DNA of 64,000 nt from assembly GCF_006385575.1 (NCBI RefSeq), contig NZ_CP041040.1, forward strand, positions 2,914,001 through 2,978,000. The letters run 5' to 3'. The DNA is from Microbacterium foliorum (GTDB lineage: Bacteria > Actinomycetota > Actinomycetes > Actinomycetales > Microbacteriaceae). A program made the position numbers and the translations under genes. Below are positions 34,261 through 42,490 of the stretch, piece after piece; within the stretch, counting starts at the first letter, position 1; every line of letters begins with the position of its first letter. The notes below the pieces were generated by a model that saw only the letters and a list, made by a program, of their open reading frames with translations, searched no databases and was not told where the DNA came from.

Positions 34261-35886
34261 TCAACCCGTTCGGGCGAGGTGCGTCTGAGGCAGGTCGGCG
34301 GGGAGGCTGAGTCGTGGCGTGCGCCAGTGGCGTGCGGGGTCCCACCACGCCGGTCCGCGCACCTGCGGGAGGCCGTTACTCATGCGGATCTCCCACTGCG
34401 AAGTGTCAAGCGATCGGTGATGCCACCAGCACAACGGGACACCGTTATCCGTATGCGTCGGCCCACCCTGTGCGTGTTCGGTGACGTGGTGGATCTCGCA
34501 CCACGACGCGGGCACGTGGCATCCGGGGATCAGGCATTCCTTGTCGCGGGCGACGATCGCCCGGCGCTGATGAACCGTGAACACCCGATCAGTGGTCGTG
34601 ATCCCGATGATGCGGCCCTCATCCATGAGTACCCGCTGGATCGCTCCCGAGCACGCGACCTGCGCCGCCACCGAGACGGGCACGTGAGCGCCGGATCCGG
34701 GGATCGTCGCCCACCCACCGTTACCGGCGGCGGCACCCGCACACGCACCCGCGACACCGGCGCCAGCGTTGGCATCTGCGCCAGAGCTGAAGGCCGACCC
34801 ATGAGCGAGGTCTTTTGCATCGACGGTGACGACGAGCACCGGTGATGCCCCACCCAACGTGGGCATGTCCTTGTGTCGGGCCGCGATCGCCAGCGCCGCT
34901 GCGAGCGCATCATGGCGTTTCTGGGCCGCGGTGCGGTCATCGATCACGCTCCGCTCGTCCGAGTTGAACGGGTCCTCTCCCCCGTCCCCGCCGGCGTCTG
35001 CGTCTACGTCCGTGTCTGCGTCTGCGTGTACGTCTGTGTCTGCACCAGCATCAGCGCCGGATTCCGTGCCGCCGCTGGGGGTGAAGAACACCCCGGGCAT
35101 GGGTGGGCCGTCACCCTTGGGGTTGAGGAGCGCGTCCATGATCAACCGGAACTGGGCCGCGACCTCCGGGGTCAGATACCCGCGGATCGCATGCACACCG
35201 TCCTTGAGGCGGCCGATCGTGATGCCCCGACGCCGCTTCGCATCCTCGTCTTTGGGTTCTTGTCCATCGGGGTCGAACATCGACGCAAGATCCTCCGCAA
35301 GAGCTCGCAGATCCTCCGTCGTCGGCGACGGACCCGCCGCATCCGCGTCGACGTCCCGGCCCGCGTCAGGGTCGGGATCGACCTCGAGACCGTGCCCGCG
35401 GGCGCAACCTGCCAAAGCCACATCGGCCGCCAACCGCTGATCGACCGTGAGCCGATCCCACACCCGCTCGATCGGACCGGTCGCGGCAAGAAACCCGTCG
35501 ACCCCGACAACCCCGTCCAGCAGCGCCGTCCGCAACTCTGGCCACCGGGCGGGAAGCCGCTCCCCCGACACCAGACTCACATCCCGCCGCACGCGGTCGA
35601 TGACCTTCCCCACCCTGGTCGCACCCCGCGGATCGACGAGCATCGTCCGCTGCAACAACTCGTTCTCGCCCCGGCAGCCCGCCGCATGCGGGAAACCACC
35701 CATCTCCCCCGTCGCGACGGTCTCGACGACCACCGCCTCCACCCGCCGAAACGCCGACCCCGCGGCCACCAGAACGCTCACGCGCTCCGCATCCGACAGC
35801 CCCGCCAATGCGTCGTCGGACAGCACCGAATCGAGGTCGGCGATGACCCGATCCAGGAGCTCCGCAGTGCTGTTCATACCCCTCAT
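34261..35886 (-). CDS. DUF222 / HNH endonuclease protein (13E12-repeat type)
   Basis: The 541-residue protein has an N-terminal DUF222 domain (about 1-280) and a C-terminal HNH nuclease (RRAIVARDKECLIPGCHVPASWCEIHHVTEHAQGGPTHTDNGVPLCWWHHRSLD). Two hypervariable, low-complexity stretches interrupt it: an Asp/Ala/Val run near residues 280-305 and an Ala/Gly run near 405-425, each from short codon repeats. These proteins occur in many copies in Microbacteriaceae and mycobacteria; function is unknown. ATG codons at 35886 and 35877 are both possible; GAGGGG lies between them. Confidence 0.88.
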   Translation of the reverse strand: MRGMNSTAELLDRVIADLDSVLSDDALAGLSDAERVSVLVAAGSAFRRVEAVVVETVATGEMGGFPHAAGCRGENELLQRTMLVDPRGATRVGKVIDRVRRDVSLVSGERLPARWPELRTALLDGVVGVDGFLAATGPIERVWDRLTVDQRLAADVALAGCARGHGLEVDPDPDAGRDVDADAAGPSPTTEDLRALAEDLASMFDPDGQEPKDEDAKRRRGITIGRLKDGVHAIRGYLTPEVAAQFRLIMDALLNPKGDGPPMPGVFFTPSGGTESGADAGADTDVHADADTDVDADAGGDGGEDPFNSDERSVIDDRTAAQKRHDALAAALAIAARHKDMPTLGGASPVLVVTVDAKDLAHGSAFSSGADANAGAGVAGACAGAAAGNGGWATIPGSGAHVPVSVAAQVACSGAIQRVLMDEGRIIGITTTDRVFTVHQRRAIVARDKECLIPGCHVPASWCEIHHVTEHAQGGPTHTDNGVPLCWWHHRSLDTSQWEIRMSNGLPQVRGPAWWDPARHWRTPRLSLPADLPQTHLARTG

Positions 35887-36099
35887 TCAACCCATCACCA
35901 CCGACATTCGAGGGTCGAAACAGCCGCAAATTACCCCAGCTCAACGCCATATTCCAATCTCCCGATACTGCGCGGAGCAGGACACGCGTCAGATGGGAGC
36001 GAGCACCAGAAACGGGAACGGGAGAGCAAGAGAACTGGGCACGGAGAGGGAGAAGCAGGAAGGAGAAGCAGTGAGCAGCGCCGGAGGAAGGCAGCACCG

Positions 36100-36549
36100 T
36101 CAGGCTGGTTCTGCCTTCATGAAGACGTCGACGGCGTCTTCGCTCTCGAGAACGAAGCCGTGCCGCTCGTACAGTCGCCGTGCCGCGCTGGCCTGCAGCA
36201 CGTTGAGCCGGAACGGCCGCGTGCCGTCGCTCTCGGTGAGCAGTCGTGCGAGCACGGCTGCTCCTATCCCGCGGCCCTGCGATTCCGGCGCGAGATAGAA
36301 ATGCTCGATCCAGAACCCGTCCGGTTCAGGCCTCACCGCCACCAGACCGACGTCTTCACCGTCGACGACGATCACGCGGGTGTTCTCGGGAACGAACGCA
36401 TCGAGGAAGCGCTGCCGCACGCGCACCGGGTCATATCGGCCGAGCCGCTCGAGGTCAGGTCGCATCACGACCGCTCTCAGCTCCGCCATCCAGACGGCGT
36501 CAGACGGGCTGCTCGCTCGAAGACTCCATCCCGCTGACACAGAATCCAT
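36100..36549 (-). CDS. GNAT-family N-acetyltransferase
   Basis: The 149-residue protein shows the GNAT acetyl-CoA core FYLAPESQGRGIGAAVLARLL (motif A with QGRGIG) and LNVLQASAARRLYERHGFVLES (motif B). The frame extends further upstream, but the domain begins at WSLRASSPSDAVWMAELRA, so ATG at 36549 or GTG at 36540 is likelier. No clear ribosome-binding site decides between them. It is 100 bases downstream of the riboswitch-controlled transporter on the same strand and might share its transcript. Confidence 0.8.
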   Translation of the reverse strand: MDSVSAGWSLRASSPSDAVWMAELRAVVMRPDLERLGRYDPVRVRQRFLDAFVPENTRVIVVDGEDVGLVAVRPEPDGFWIEHFYLAPESQGRGIGAAVLARLLTESDGTRPFRLNVLQASAARRLYERHGFVLESEDAVDVFMKAEPA

Positions 36550-36648
36550 ACAACCATCAGGAGCAGCACTCTCAGACCGGCACCCACCGCGCACAGCATC
36601 CGCACCACGAACCGCGCACAGCATCTGCATCATGCACGCCGCCCGCAG

Positions 36649-37515
36649 CTACAGCGCGAGCAGCACGATCCCGCCGGCGACGACCGCGGACGCGGCCAGA
36701 CGCCATCCTGGCCTGCTCTCCTTGAGGGCGAACACCCCGAAGAGGCTGACCAGCACGACACTGACCTCGCGCAACGGTGCGACCAGGGCCACCGGAGCGA
36801 TCTGGATGGCCGTGAGCACCAGGATGTACGACAGCGGCGACAGGATGCTGAAGGCCACGATACGTCGCCACTGCGTGCGCCCGAGGGTGCGGACGGCCGC
36901 CCACCGGCCGCGAACACCGAAGGAGTAGAACGGGATCTCGAGCAGCATCGTCCCGACCATGAAGGCGACGGGCGAGAGGTTCCAGGTGCGCACCGCGTTG
37001 GCATCCCAGATCGTGTAGACCGCGATCGCGACCCCGGTGAGCAGGCCGAACACGAGCCCGGGGTCGAGTGAGCGGCCGCGGCGCTCGGGGCGCCCCCGGT
37101 CGACGAGCCCGATCGCGACGACCCCGACGATGATCGCGGCGACGCCCACCAGGGCGAGTGCGGAAGGCCGCTCACCGAACAGCAGGATGGCGACGATCAC
37201 CGAGAGGAACGGTCCGGTGCCCCTGGCTGTCGCGTAGACGGTGGAGAGGTTGCCCTCACGGTATCCGCGCTGGAGCACCGCCATGTAGGCGACGTGCAGC
37301 ACCCCCGAGACTCCGACGCCCAACAGGAACGCGAGCACGTCGTCGGTGCCCAGCCCGCCGGTGAACGGGACGACGCCGATCCAGACGACGGTTCCTCCGA
37401 CGGCTCCCCACCACAGGAACGGCATGCCCGCCCGGCTCACGCCATGGGCGACGATGTTCCACGCGGCGTGCGTGACGGCTGCGGCGATGACGAGGGCGAA
37501 AGCGAGAGCGGACAC
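36649..37515 (-). CDS. EamA/DMT-family transporter under a guanidine-I riboswitch
   Basis: The 288-residue protein has ten membrane helices in two EamA halves, starting with LAFALVIAAAVTHAAWNIVAHGVSRAG and including TARGTGPFLSVIVAILLFGERPS. It starts with GTG behind GGAAGGG, which is locked in a hairpin at the end of the riboswitch region. Guanidine-I riboswitches usually control guanidine exporters (SMR type) or carboxylases; here the gene belongs to the larger DMT/EamA class. Guanidinium export is the obvious hypothesis. Confidence 0.85.
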   Translation of the reverse strand: MSALAFALVIAAAVTHAAWNIVAHGVSRAGMPFLWWGAVGGTVVWIGVVPFTGGLGTDDVLAFLLGVGVSGVLHVAYMAVLQRGYREGNLSTVYATARGTGPFLSVIVAILLFGERPSALALVGVAAIIVGVVAIGLVDRGRPERRGRSLDPGLVFGLLTGVAIAVYTIWDANAVRTWNLSPVAFMVGTMLLEIPFYSFGVRGRWAAVRTLGRTQWRRIVAFSILSPLSYILVLTAIQIAPVALVAPLREVSVVLVSLFGVFALKESRPGWRLAASAVVAGGIVLLAL

Positions 37516-37519
37516 GAGA

Positions 37520-37556
37520 GACCCTTCCGTTCGTCGCGGGCGCGACGAACAGGGTC
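37520..37556 (-). promoter_or_regulatory. riboswitch expression platform: hairpin sequestering the transporter Shine-Dalgarno
   Basis: On the minus strand GTTCGTCGCG pairs with CGCGACGAAC, and outside this GACCCT pairs with AGGGTC. The latter contains the AGGG of the GGAAGGG ribosome-binding site (37522-37528). The outer arm abuts the aptamer's 3' end (GGAGGACC), so ligand binding could compete with this hairpin. No U-tract is present, favouring control of translation. Confidence 0.6.
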
Positions 37557-37655
37557 CTCCGGGCTTTTGTCCTGTCAGATGACGGCGCCCCTGCGGAGGG
37601 ACACCGTGGCGCCGCTCGGACCAGACGGGACGAACCCCGGAACCCTAGGCGCTAT
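37556..37655 (-). ncRNA. guanidine-I (ykkC) riboswitch aptamer
   Basis: Read on the minus strand the region carries the diagnostic ykkC core blocks in order: CCTAGGGTTCCG (about 37649-37638), GTCTGGTCCGAG (about 37626-37615), GCCACGG, and GGACAAAAGCCCGGAGG (37572-37556). The blocks and spacing match subtype 1 (guanidine) better than the ppGpp or PRPP variants, though the subtype-deciding positions were not checked by alignment. It lies directly upstream of the EamA transporter. Confidence 0.88.
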
Positions 37656-37779
37656 CGAGAACGACAGTACCTGCCGTGAGTGACCGGGAGGTGAACGGCA
37701 CCAGCCCGGCATCCGACGGAGTCGCCGTCAGGCGCACGACGATTACGATCGAAGGACCGCCCCTTCAGGAAGGTCCCCC

Positions 37780-39063
37780 ATGCCCGTCACCCCGGACGCT
37801 CTCGCCCACGCCGAGGATCTCGCCGACTTCGTCGTCGCCTCGCCCTCGAGCTATCACGCCGCCGCAGAGGTGGCCAGGCGACTCGAGAATGCCGGGTTCG
37901 CGCGCCTCGAAGAGGGAGACGCGTGGGAAGTCACCCCCGGCGGGCGCTACGTCGTCGTGCGCGACGGCGCCGCGATCGCCTGGACGGTGCCGAGGGATGC
38001 CACCGCCACCACACCCGCACACGTGCTCGGCGCTCACACCGACTCCCCCGGCTTCAAGCTCAAGCCGCAGCCGACCACCGGGTCGAAGGGCTGGCTGCAG
38101 GCGGCCGTGGAGGTGTACGGCGGACCGCTGCTGAACTCCTGGCTCGACCGCGAGCTGCGCCTCGCCGGCCGACTCGCCCTCGCCGACGGACGGGTCGTGC
38201 TCGCCGACACGGGAGCGCTGCTGCGCCTCCCCCAGCTCGCGATCCACCTCGACCGCGACGCGAACACGGGCCTCGCACTCGACAAGCAGTTCCAGACGCA
38301 GCCCGTCTGGGGCCTCGGCGACCCGACGCAGGAGGACATCCTCGCCGAGCTCGCCGAGTCGGCCGGAGTCACGGCATCCGACATCCGCGGGTACGACGTC
38401 GTGATCGCCGACACGGCACGCGGAGCGGTATTCGGCAAGGATCGCGCGTTCTTCGCCTCAGGCCGTCTCGACGACCTCGCCTCGGTGCATGCCGGCGTGG
38501 TCGCACTCGAGTCGATCGACACCGCGGCGTCCGGACCGATCGCGATCCTGGCGGCCTTCGATCACGAGGAGCTCGGCTCGAACTCGCGCTCCGGCGCGGC
38601 AGGTCCCTTCCTCGAAGACATCCTCGGTCGCGTGTACGACGCGCTCGGCGCCGACGCCTCCGAGCGCCGCCGCGCCCTCTCGGCGTCGTGGTGCCTGTCG
38701 AGCGACGTGGGCCATTCGGTGCACCCCAACTACGTGCACAAGCACGACCCGGTGGTGCAGCCGGTGCTCGGATCCGGTCCGATCCTCAAGCTCAACGCCA
38801 ACCAGCGGTATGCGACGGATGCTGTCGGCTCCGCCGCCTGGCGCGACTGGTGCGACAGCGCCGACGTGGTCACGCAGGAGTTCGTGTCGAACAACAACGT
38901 GCGCTGCGGGTCGACGATCGGCCCGATCACGGCGACGCGTCTCGGCATCCGCACGGTCGACGTCGGCATCCCGATCCTGTCGATGCACTCGGCCCGTGAG
39001 CTCGCGGGAGTCTCGGATCTGCACGACCTCGCCCGCGTCGCGGGGGCGTTCTTCGCCGGCTGA
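37780..39063 (+). CDS. apeB: M18-family aspartyl aminopeptidase
   Basis: The 427-residue protein is a full-length M18 metallopeptidase. It shows VVASPSSYHAAAEVARRLENAGF, the metal ligands in LGAHTDSPGFKLKP and AAFDHEELGSNSRSGAAG, plus SSDVGHSVHPNYVHKHDP and RCGSTIGPITATRLGIRTVDVGIPILSMHSARE. It removes N-terminal acidic residues from peptides in the cytosol. CAGGAAGG precedes the ATG. Confidence 0.94.
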   Translation: MPVTPDALAHAEDLADFVVASPSSYHAAAEVARRLENAGFARLEEGDAWEVTPGGRYVVVRDGAAIAWTVPRDATATTPAHVLGAHTDSPGFKLKPQPTTGSKGWLQAAVEVYGGPLLNSWLDRELRLAGRLALADGRVVLADTGALLRLPQLAIHLDRDANTGLALDKQFQTQPVWGLGDPTQEDILAELAESAGVTASDIRGYDVVIADTARGAVFGKDRAFFASGRLDDLASVHAGVVALESIDTAASGPIAILAAFDHEELGSNSRSGAAGPFLEDILGRVYDALGADASERRRALSASWCLSSDVGHSVHPNYVHKHDPVVQPVLGSGPILKLNANQRYATDAVGSAAWRDWCDSADVVTQEFVSNNNVRCGSTIGPITATRLGIRTVDVGIPILSMHSARELAGVSDLHDLARVAGAFFAG

Positions 39064-39110
39064 TCGCCGCAGGCACCCCCGCGGGCCCCGCGCAGTGCCA
39101 GGATGATGGC

Positions 39111-40556
39111 ATGACGGACATCAAGCCTGGCCTCATCGAGCGCGCGGGCATCGAGATCATCCCCGAATCCGAGCGCACGGCGAAGCCTCGCGACCTGTTC
39201 TGGCCGTGGTTCGCGGCCAACGTGTCGGTGTTCGGCATGTCGTACGGGTCGTTCGTGCTCGGCTTCGGGATCTCGTTCTGGCAGGCGACGATCGTGTCGG
39301 TCATCGGCATCGTCGTGTCGTTCCTGCTGTGCGGACTCATCGCGATCGCCGGCAAACGCGGTTCGGCCCCCACCATGGTGCTCTCCCGCGCCGCCTTCGG
39401 TGTGCAGGGGCAGAAGGTGCCGGGAATCGTCTCGTGGCTGACGTCGATCGGCTGGGAGACCTTCCTCGCGATCATGGCCGTGCTCGCGACAGCCACCGTC
39501 ATCACGCAGCTCGGCGGTGACGGCGACAGCATCGCGCTGAAGATCACGGCCACCGTCATCGTCGCCGCACTCATCGTCGTGGCCTCCGTGCTCGGGTATC
39601 ACACGATCATGAAGCTGCAGTCGGTGCTGACCTGGGTCACGGGTGCCGTGACGATCCTCTACATCGTCCTCGCTGCGCCGAGCATCGACCTCGCCGCCGT
39701 CATGGCCCGCCCGGATGGCGGCCTCGGCCAGGTCATCGGTGCGCTGGTCATGGTGATGACCGGCTTCGGGCTCGGATGGATCAACATCGCCGCCGACTGG
39801 TCGCGATATCAGAAGCGCACGGCATCCGATGGGGCGATCGTCGCGTGGAACACGATCGGCGGCTCGATCGCGCCTGTGATCCTGGTCGTCTTCGGTCTGT
39901 TGCTCGCGGGGTCTGACGACGAGCTCAGCGCGGCGATCGCCGCCGACCCGATCGGCGCCCTCGCCACCCTCCTGCCCCTCTGGGTGCTCGTGCCCTTCCT
40001 GCTCACCGCGGTGCTCGCGCTCGTCTCGGGAGCCGTGCTGGGCATCTACTCCTCGGGCCTCACGCTGCTGAGCCTCGGCATCCGCATCCCCCGCCCGTCG
40101 GCCGCGGCGATCGACGGCGTGATCCTCACGATCGGCACGATCTACGTGGTGTTCTTCGCCACCGACTTCCTGGGCCCCTTCCAGAGCTTCCTCATCACGC
40201 TCGGCGTTCCGCTGGCATCGTGGGCCGGCATCCTGATCGCCGACATCCTCCGGCGCAGGAAGGACTACGACGACGAGGCGCTGTTCGACAGCCGCGGCCG
40301 GTACGGCGCCTGGGACTGGATCTCGATCGGCACCATGGTGGTCGCGAGCGTGATCGGCTGGGGCTTCGTGCTCAACGGCTTCGCCGATGCCGCCCCGTGG
40401 AACAACTGGCAGGGCTACCTGCTCGGCCTGGTCGGCGGAGTCGACGGAGACTGGGCCTACGCGAACCTCGGAGTGTTCTTCGCCCTGGTGCTGTCGTTCG
40501 TCTTCACCTGGTTCGCTCGCGCCGGACGCATCCGCGCGCAGGAGGCAGCTGCGTGA
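39111..40556 (+). CDS. NCS1-family purine/cytosine permease (CodB-like)
   Basis: The 481-residue protein has twelve membrane helices and NCS1 hallmarks: RDLFWPWFAANVSVFGMSYGSFVLGFGISFWQA at the N-terminus, SRAAFGVQGQKVPGIVSWLTSIGWETF, and GLGWINIAADWSRYQKR. The substrate is probably a nucleobase or related heterocycle. Its stop overlaps the start of a cysteine hydrolase by four bases (GTGA), so the two act together. CAGGAT lies six bases before the ATG, suggesting a leaderless start. Confidence 0.9.
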   Translation: MTDIKPGLIERAGIEIIPESERTAKPRDLFWPWFAANVSVFGMSYGSFVLGFGISFWQATIVSVIGIVVSFLLCGLIAIAGKRGSAPTMVLSRAAFGVQGQKVPGIVSWLTSIGWETFLAIMAVLATATVITQLGGDGDSIALKITATVIVAALIVVASVLGYHTIMKLQSVLTWVTGAVTILYIVLAAPSIDLAAVMARPDGGLGQVIGALVMVMTGFGLGWINIAADWSRYQKRTASDGAIVAWNTIGGSIAPVILVVFGLLLAGSDDELSAAIAADPIGALATLLPLWVLVPFLLTAVLALVSGAVLGIYSSGLTLLSLGIRIPRPSAAAIDGVILTIGTIYVVFFATDFLGPFQSFLITLGVPLASWAGILIADILRRRKDYDDEALFDSRGRYGAWDWISIGTMVVASVIGWGFVLNGFADAAPWNNWQGYLLGLVGGVDGDWAYANLGVFFALVLSFVFTWFARAGRIRAQEAAA

Positions 40557-41104
40557 GCAGGGAGTCCTGGCTGGTCGTGATCGACCCGCAGACGATCTTC
40601 GCCTCACCTGACTCGGCCTGGGCGTCACCGTTCTTCGACGACGCGATGCCCCGCATCAGCGAGCTCGCCGAGTCGTTCGGCGACCGTGTGATCGTGACGC
40701 GCTGGATGCCGACCGCCGACCGCTCGACCTCGTGGGGCGCCTACTTCGCCGCGTGGCCGTTCGCAGACCAGGCACCGTCGGACCCACTGTTCGACCTCGT
40801 ACCGCAGGCGGTCGGCCTGTCGGCGCATGCGACCCTCGATCTGCCGACGTTCGGCAAGTGGGGCGCCGCGATGGAGGCGATCGTGGGCAGAGGAGCGCAC
40901 GTCGTGCTGGCGGGAGTCTCGACGGACTGCTGCGTCATCTCGACAGCCCTCGCCGCAGCGGATGCCGGGGCGCACGTCGCGATCGCCGCCGACGCCTGCG
41001 CGGGATCGACGGCCGAGAACCACGAGGCCGCGATGCGGATCATGGGTCTCTACCCGCCGCAGATCACGATCAGCGATACCGCGGCGGTGCTGGCGGAGCG
41101 CTAG
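40553..41104 (+). CDS. isochorismatase-like cysteine hydrolase
   Basis: The 183-residue protein has the cysteine hydrolase triad: Asp in VVIDPQTIFA, a Lys near FGKWGAA, and Cys in LAGVSTDCCVISTALAAADAG. AGGAGG precedes the GTG, which overlaps the permease stop. The family hydrolyses amides or ureido compounds, so the pair may import and open or deaminate a nitrogen-rich heterocycle or its ureido product. The exact substrate is not predictable. Confidence 0.87.
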   Translation: MSRESWLVVIDPQTIFASPDSAWASPFFDDAMPRISELAESFGDRVIVTRWMPTADRSTSWGAYFAAWPFADQAPSDPLFDLVPQAVGLSAHATLDLPTFGKWGAAMEAIVGRGAHVVLAGVSTDCCVISTALAAADAGAHVAIAADACAGSTAENHEAAMRIMGLYPPQITISDTAAVLAER

Positions 41105-41811
41105 CCCGCAGCGCGCACAGCCGCCGCGATGTCGGCGGGCGACCCGCGCCAGGGTGCCCCGTGCCCTGGTAGCACCCAGGATGCCGACAGAGCGGCCAGT
41201 CGGTCGAGAGACGCGGTGGCCTCCTCAGGCTCGTCCGTGAACGGCGCGGGCTGCGGACCCACGCGCCCCGTCAGCACATGGCGCGTGGTGAGCGCGTCGC
41301 CGACGAAGACCGCATCCGCCGCGGGGATGTGCACCGCGATGCTGCCGGGCGAGTGCCCCGGCATCCCGATGACGACCGGGGATCCGGGGAGGTCGAGCAC
41401 CTGGCCGTCGACGACGGTCACGACCTCGGACACGTGCCGCGTGCGCAGTGCATTCTTGCGCAGGCTGTAGGCGAAGAATCCCAGCGTCGGACCGATGCGT
41501 GCCGGCCCCATCGGGGTCTTCGGCTTCTCACCGGTGCGCACCCGATGCGCATCGGCACTGTGGACGAAGACCGGCACGACTGCTTCACTGCGCAGTCGCT
41601 CGGCGAAGCCGATGTGGTCGCCGTCGCCGTGGGTGAGGACCAGACCGCGGATGTCGGAGAGCGGCCGGCCGAGCTCGGTCAGCTTTCGCTGCAGATCGTT
41701 CCAGTGACCGGGCAGACCCGCGTCGACGAGCGTGATCCCCTCCGGCAGGTCGACCAGATATGACGCGACGACGTCGTTGCCGAGTCGATGCAGGTGCGGT
41801 GCGAGCTTCAT
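41101..41811 (-). CDS. MBL-fold metallohydrolase
   Basis: The 236-residue protein carries the metallo-beta-lactamase signature LTHGDGDHIGF, later ligands in GMPGHSPGSIAVHI and FVGDAL, and the final His in VLPGHGAPW. It is similar to glyoxalase II-like or lactonase-like hydrolases. It overlaps the cysteine hydrolase gene by four bases at the 3' ends (convergent). It is divergent from a TetR gene across an 80-base operator region and is probably repressed by it. Confidence 0.87.
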   Translation of the reverse strand: MKLAPHLHRLGNDVVASYLVDLPEGITLVDAGLPGHWNDLQRKLTELGRPLSDIRGLVLTHGDGDHIGFAERLRSEAVVPVFVHSADAHRVRTGEKPKTPMGPARIGPTLGFFAYSLRKNALRTRHVSEVVTVVDGQVLDLPGSPVVIGMPGHSPGSIAVHIPAADAVFVGDALTTRHVLTGRVGPQPAPFTDEPEEATASLDRLAALSASWVLPGHGAPWRGSPADIAAAVRAAG

Positions 41812-41831
41812 GGTCGCCCTTTCGTGGTGGT

Positions 41832-41862
41832 CTATGATGGCTACATTACGTAGCTATCATAG
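41832..41862. promoter_or_regulatory. TetR operator between the MBL and TetR genes
   Basis: CTATGATGGCTAC (41832-41844) and GTAGCTATCATAG (41850-41862) form a 13-bp inverted repeat with one mismatch and a five-base spacer. TATGAT inside either arm can act as a -10 box in the two directions. A further TAGCTAATG copy follows. The locally AT-rich palindrome fits a TetR dimer site controlling both genes. Confidence 0.7.
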
Positions 41863-41891
41863 CTAATGTCAATAGCCATTAAGGAGTCCAG

Positions 41892-42419
41892 ATGCCGACC
41901 CCCGAACGAACCTCTCTGGCGGCCATCGTCGACGCCGGCCGCGAAATCCTCGAATCGGCCGGCCCCGCAGGGCTGACGATGCAGGCGGTCGCCGAGCGCG
42001 TGGGCGTGCGGGCACCGTCTCTCTACAAGCGGATCCGCGATCGAGACGCCCTGCTGTCGGCGGTCGCGGAGGCCTCCGCCGATGCGCTGACGAGCCGACT
42101 TGACACCGCGGGCGACGAGCTGCCCCTCCTCGCCGCCGCGTACCGCGCCTTCGCACACGAGCACCCCCAGGCGTTCCGCCTGCTGTTCACGGCATCCGCG
42201 CCCGAAGACGCTCTCCACCGGACGTCTGCTCCGGTGCTGCGCTCCTGCGCCGAACTCGTCGGGCCTGAGCATGCGCTCGATGCCGCCCGCCTCTTCACCG
42301 CCTGGGCGACCGGGTTCCTGCAGATGGAGCTCGCCAGGATGTTCCGGCTCGGCGGCGACGTCGACGAGGCGTTCGACTATGCGATGGGCCGCATCATCGC
42401 CGGGCTCACAGCCGCCTGA
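41892..42419 (+). CDS. TetR-family regulator with WHG-type C-terminal domain
   Basis: The 175-residue protein has a TetR HTH (about 8-55; IVDAGREILESAGPAGLTMQAVAERVGVRAPSLYKRIRDRDALL) and a C-terminal domain (80-170) with AYRAFAHEHPQAFRLLF of the WHG type. AAGGAG precedes the ATG. It is adjacent to and divergent from the MBL hydrolase and likely represses both. Confidence 0.9.
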   Translation: MPTPERTSLAAIVDAGREILESAGPAGLTMQAVAERVGVRAPSLYKRIRDRDALLSAVAEASADALTSRLDTAGDELPLLAAAYRAFAHEHPQAFRLLFTASAPEDALHRTSAPVLRSCAELVGPEHALDAARLFTAWATGFLQMELARMFRLGGDVDEAFDYAMGRIIAGLTAA

Positions 42420-42490
42420 TCACACGCCCGGGCGGGCGGATACGAGATCGACCGGAATACTGCCAAGATGATGCGCGGAGAGGGGTTTCC

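Noticed and set aside
34261..35886. HNH protein as evidence for a prophage or homing element
   Set aside because: No integrase, terminase, att-like repeats or phage genes are nearby; DUF222/HNH proteins are ordinary dispersed genes in this group.
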